From positions 72,381 to 136,380 of the forward strand of contig NZ_JBNJLK010000010.1 of assembly GCF_051195255.1 (NCBI RefSeq): a DNA stretch of 64,000 nt. The letters run 5' to 3'. The stretch is from Falsirhodobacter sp051195255 (GTDB lineage: Bacteria > Pseudomonadota > Alphaproteobacteria > Rhodobacterales > Rhodobacteraceae). Positions 62,097-64,000 of the stretch are shown here, in pieces (within the stretch, counting starts at the first letter, position 1; each line of letters starts with the position of its first letter). Below the pieces are notes generated by a model. The model ran no database searches. It was not told the DNA's origin and worked only from the letters and a program-made list of their open reading frames with translations. The position numbers and the translations under genes are program-made.

Positions 62097-63083
62097 TCAG
62101 TGGCCAAGGGGGTGCAGGTCGGCGGGATTCCATCCGATGCGGATGCCTTGTCCCGGTTCGATGGGGGCAAGGCGGAACTCTTCTTCGGGGACCATGGCCG
62201 TCAGTTCGGTGTCGCCGGGGCCGATGGCGTTCACGGCGACATGGGTACCCAGAAATTCATGGGCGACCACGGCGACGTCCATACCCCTGTCCTGCGGGGC
62301 GACGATGCGCGTGCGGTCCGAACGCAGGGAATAGCGCTTTCCGTCCAGCGACAGCACGTTGTGGCCGCCCATGAAGCGGGCCACGAACTCGGTCCGGGGT
62401 GTCAGGAACACCTCGCGGGCGGTGCCGGCCTGTTCGATGACGGCGTTGTTCATCAGGACCACCTGGTCGGCCAGGGCCAGCGCCTCGTCCTGGCCGTGGG
62501 TGACGTGGATGAAGCTGATCCCCAGCTCGCGTTGCAGCTTCTTCAACTCTCCGCGCACCCGCAGACGCAGGAACGGGTCCAAAGCCGACAAGGGTTCGTC
62601 CAGCAGCAGGACCTGCGGCCGCGTGATCAGCGCGCGGGCCAGCGCCGCCCGCTGCTGCTGCCCGCCCGACAGCTGCGCGGGAAGGCGGGCGGCCAGATGG
62701 CCCATGCCGACCAGCTCCAGCATCTCGTCGGCCTTGCGGCCGCGGGTGGCCGCATCCTCGCCCTTCATCTTCAGGCTGAAGGACACGTTGTCGCGCACGG
62801 TCATGTGGGGGAACAGGGCGTAGGACTGGAACATCATCGCCGTCCCGCGCTTCGCCGGCGGCAGGTGCGAAATGTCGCGGCCGGACAAAAGGATGGCCCC
62901 GTCGCTGACGGTTTCGTGCCCCGCGATCATCCGCAGCGTCGTCGTCTTTCCGCAGCCCGAGGGGCCCAGAAGGCAGACATAGCTTCCCGCCGGGAAAAGA
63001 TGCGTGATGTTGTTCACCGCCACGGCGTTGCCATAGCGTTTCGTCACGGCAACGAGTTCGAGATCCAGGCTGGTACGCAACAT
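62097..63083 (-). CDS. ABC transporter ATPase, PotA type
   Basis: A 328-aa ATPase. It has Walker A LLGPSGCGKTTTLRMIAG, QSYALFPHMTVRDNVSF, signature QLSGGQQQRAALARALI and Walker B VLLLDEPLSALDPFLR. The C-terminal part ends in a TOBE-like region (VNAIGPGDTELTAMVPEEEF). It is the first gene of a - strand operon running to the COG0523 GTPase. GGAGACG precedes the start at 63083. The order PotA-PotD-PotB-PotC is the usual one for these operons. Confidence 0.93.
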   Translation of the reverse strand: MLRTSLDLELVAVTKRYGNAVAVNNITHLFPAGSYVCLLGPSGCGKTTTLRMIAGHETVSDGAILLSGRDISHLPPAKRGTAMMFQSYALFPHMTVRDNVSFSLKMKGEDAATRGRKADEMLELVGMGHLAARLPAQLSGGQQQRAALARALITRPQVLLLDEPLSALDPFLRLRVRGELKKLQRELGISFIHVTHGQDEALALADQVVLMNNAVIEQAGTAREVFLTPRTEFVARFMGGHNVLSLDGKRYSLRSDRTRIVAPQDRGMDVAVVAHEFLGTHVAVNAIGPGDTELTAMVPEEEFRLAPIEPGQGIRIGWNPADLHPLGH

Positions 63084-63240
63084 CGACGTCTCCGAAGTGT
63101 CTGTTCCTGAAGCTGAGAGGGCGGCCTTTCATTTTTCCAGCGCGCCGATGGGCCAATGCCCGCCGGCGGCGGACGGTGAACACAAAACAGGCCGAACGCG
63201 GTGCGGCTGATGAAGAAATGGAGGGTCCGCGTATCGCGGG
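63084..63240. promoter_or_regulatory. Upstream region of the Pot-like operon
   Basis: The 157 bases between potA and the barrel fragment should hold the operon promoter. An AT-rich patch (TCATTTTTCC) lies near 63129. No convincing -35/-10 pair was found by eye, and no hairpin is clear. Confidence 0.3.
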
Positions 63241-63696
63241 CTAAAACGGCCGCCCGGTGAAGAAGACGTCAACCGTCAGCGCATTCTCGTCATAGACATC
63301 GGCGGTGGAGTCGAGCCGACGCAGGCCGAGGCCGAGGCCGAGCCACAGGCGCTTGCCCACCTCGCGCCCGACGGACAGGCTGAAAATACGGTCCTGACGT
63401 TCGATGCCGAAGAAGTTCTCCCCTCCGGCTTGGAAGAAGCCGAGCGACATCCGGGTCGTCCTGCCAAGGAATGGCCGCGCCAGTCTGGCGGAGAACCCGC
63501 GCGTCACCGTGTTTTCCCCCTGCACCTTTTCGCCCGGCGTGACGGAGAACGTCAGCGCCCCGACCCCGCGGATGGCGTTGACCACCGATCCCGAAAGCGA
63601 CCGCTTGTCGACCTCTCTCTGCCCCGCCCGCGCTCGCTCCGCGCGCAAGCTGACACGCTTCTGCCCATCCGCGAGGAGATCATCGACCTCCTTCAC
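63241..63696 (-). CDS. Possible C-terminal fragment of an outer-membrane beta-barrel protein
   Basis: A 151-codon reading frame ending VDVFFTGRPF, with a terminal Phe as in outer-membrane barrels. From about residue 45 it shows alternating beta-strand character (TFSVTPGEKVQGENTVTRG, RMSLGFFQAGGENFFG, RIFSLSVGREVGKRLWLGLGLGLRR). The first 40 residues are charged and do not fit a barrel. No upstream N-terminal part with a signal peptide is found; beyond 63712 the DNA belongs to an SsuA-like gene on the other strand and an IS remnant. It is probably a truncated gene, or possibly a chance frame. Confidence 0.35.
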   Translation of the reverse strand: MKEVDDLLADGQKRVSLRAERARAGQREVDKRSLSGSVVNAIRGVGALTFSVTPGEKVQGENTVTRGFSARLARPFLGRTTRMSLGFFQAGGENFFGIERQDRIFSLSVGREVGKRLWLGLGLGLRRLDSTADVYDENALTVDVFFTGRPF

Positions 63697-63711
63697 GCCT
63701 CAGAGGACATC

Positions 63712-63888
63712 ATGAAACATGCCGTCTTCGCCCTTGCTCTGCTGCCTTCGGCGGCGCTGGCCGATCCGATTGCCTTCGCCTGGTCCCCGAACGCGCAGAC
63801 GCCGCAGGTCGATGTGGCGCTGGCCAACGACTATTTCGAGGAGGCCGGCCTCGACGTGCAACTCGTACCCTTCGACGTCCGTCAGCCC
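63712..63888 (+). pseudogene. N-terminal fragment of an SsuA/ThiY-like ABC binding protein
   Basis: ATG at 63712, preceded by AGAGGAC, opens a clear signal peptide (MKHAVFALALLPSAALA) followed by DPIAFAWSPNAQTPQVDVAL and an FEEAGLDVQLVPFD segment. This is the usual start of periplasmic nitrate/sulfonate/pyrimidine-type binding proteins. After about residue 58 the similarity stops, although the frame stays open to the window edge. From about 63924 the other strand matches an IS110-type transposase end. The gene seems to have been cut by insertion or rearrangement. Confidence 0.55.
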
Positions 63889-63923
63889 CGCGTTGACGCT
63901 GAACCCGGGGCCATCGGTTCGGA

Positions 63924-64000
63924 CGCCGCCTGGACGAACAGCATCCGCAGGTATCGGCTGCCTCGCTTGGTGACTCGGCCGAGAACCGTGCGTCCACTGG
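63924..64000 (-). mobile_element. IS110-type transposase remnant (C-terminal)
   Basis: Read on the - strand from the window edge, the peptide GRTVLGRVTKRGSRYLRMLFVQAA fits the conserved C-terminal transposase_20 block of IS110/IS116/IS902 elements (typically LGRITKRGDRYLRTLLV). The match ends near 63924, well short of the usual C-terminus. This is therefore a fragment, or the element continues past the window with its end truncated here. Confidence 0.6.

Overview
The window is GC-rich, densely packed alphaproteobacterial chromosome, most likely from a Rhodobacteraceae-type organism (Rhodobacterales). Supporting signs are the DUF6525-like gene at the left edge, the urtABCDE/urease layout, the FrcBCA-FrcK fructose system, an RTX protein ending in a Hint domain, and many ATGA-type gene overlaps. 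The genus could not be determined. I saw no rRNA, tRNA or CRISPR array.

Region 1 (0-22.7 kb) is a purine-to-ammonia supercluster. On the + strand, urtABCDE (urea ABC importer) runs directly into ureD-ureA-ureJ-ureB-ureC. On the - strand, converging on it, are hpxO and then xdhA-xdhB-xdhC-glcB-uraH-puuE/uraD-allE-allA-ureE-ureF-ureG. Together they encode hypoxanthine/xanthine to urate (XdhABC), urate to 5-hydroxyisourate (HpxO), then OHCU, allantoin and allantoate (UraH, UraD, PuuE), ureidoglycine to ureidoglycolate (AllE), and ureidoglycolate to glyoxylate plus urea (AllA). Glyoxylate can go to malate (GlcB) and urea to ammonia (urease). The allantoate amidohydrolase step is absent from the window. 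The urease structural genes and the UreEFG maturation genes lie on opposite strands in different operons.

Region 2 (22.8-25.4 kb) is one large RTX/PA14/Hint protein with a strong terminator hairpin. Region 3 (25.4-33 kb) resembles an electrophile/quinone-detoxification regulon: a LysR regulator, an alpha/beta hydrolase, a ring-cleaving dioxygenase-like VOC protein, a nitroreductase, an MhqD-like esterase, two pirins and an MFS exporter. Related inverted repeats precede three of the transcription units. Region 4 (33-39.2 kb) holds a frameshifted hybrid histidine kinase pseudogene, a thioredoxin-reductase-like enzyme, an RsuA-type pseudouridine synthase, a methyltransferase and a fatty acid desaturase.

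Region 5 (39.4-44.1 kb) is a ROK regulator divergent from frcBCA, with frcK converging on frcA. Region 6 (44.2-49.3 kb) is a mixed stretch: membrane dipeptidase, LysR/VOC pair, 2-hydroxyacid dehydrogenase, and a PRISE-type SDR divergent from an HxlR regulator. Region 7 (49.3-55.5 kb) is a six-gene sugar import/oxidation operon (SBP, two permeases, ATPase, TIM-barrel isomerase, Gfo/Idh/MocA oxidoreductase) behind a LacI-like operator. MarC and a GST-like protein follow. Region 8 (56.9-63.1 kb) is a potADBC-like operon that continues into an HpPgdA-like deacetylase, a small CxxC protein and a COG0523 GTPase. The right edge (63.2-64 kb) is debris: a possible outer-membrane barrel fragment, a truncated SsuA-like binding protein and an IS110-type transposase remnant.
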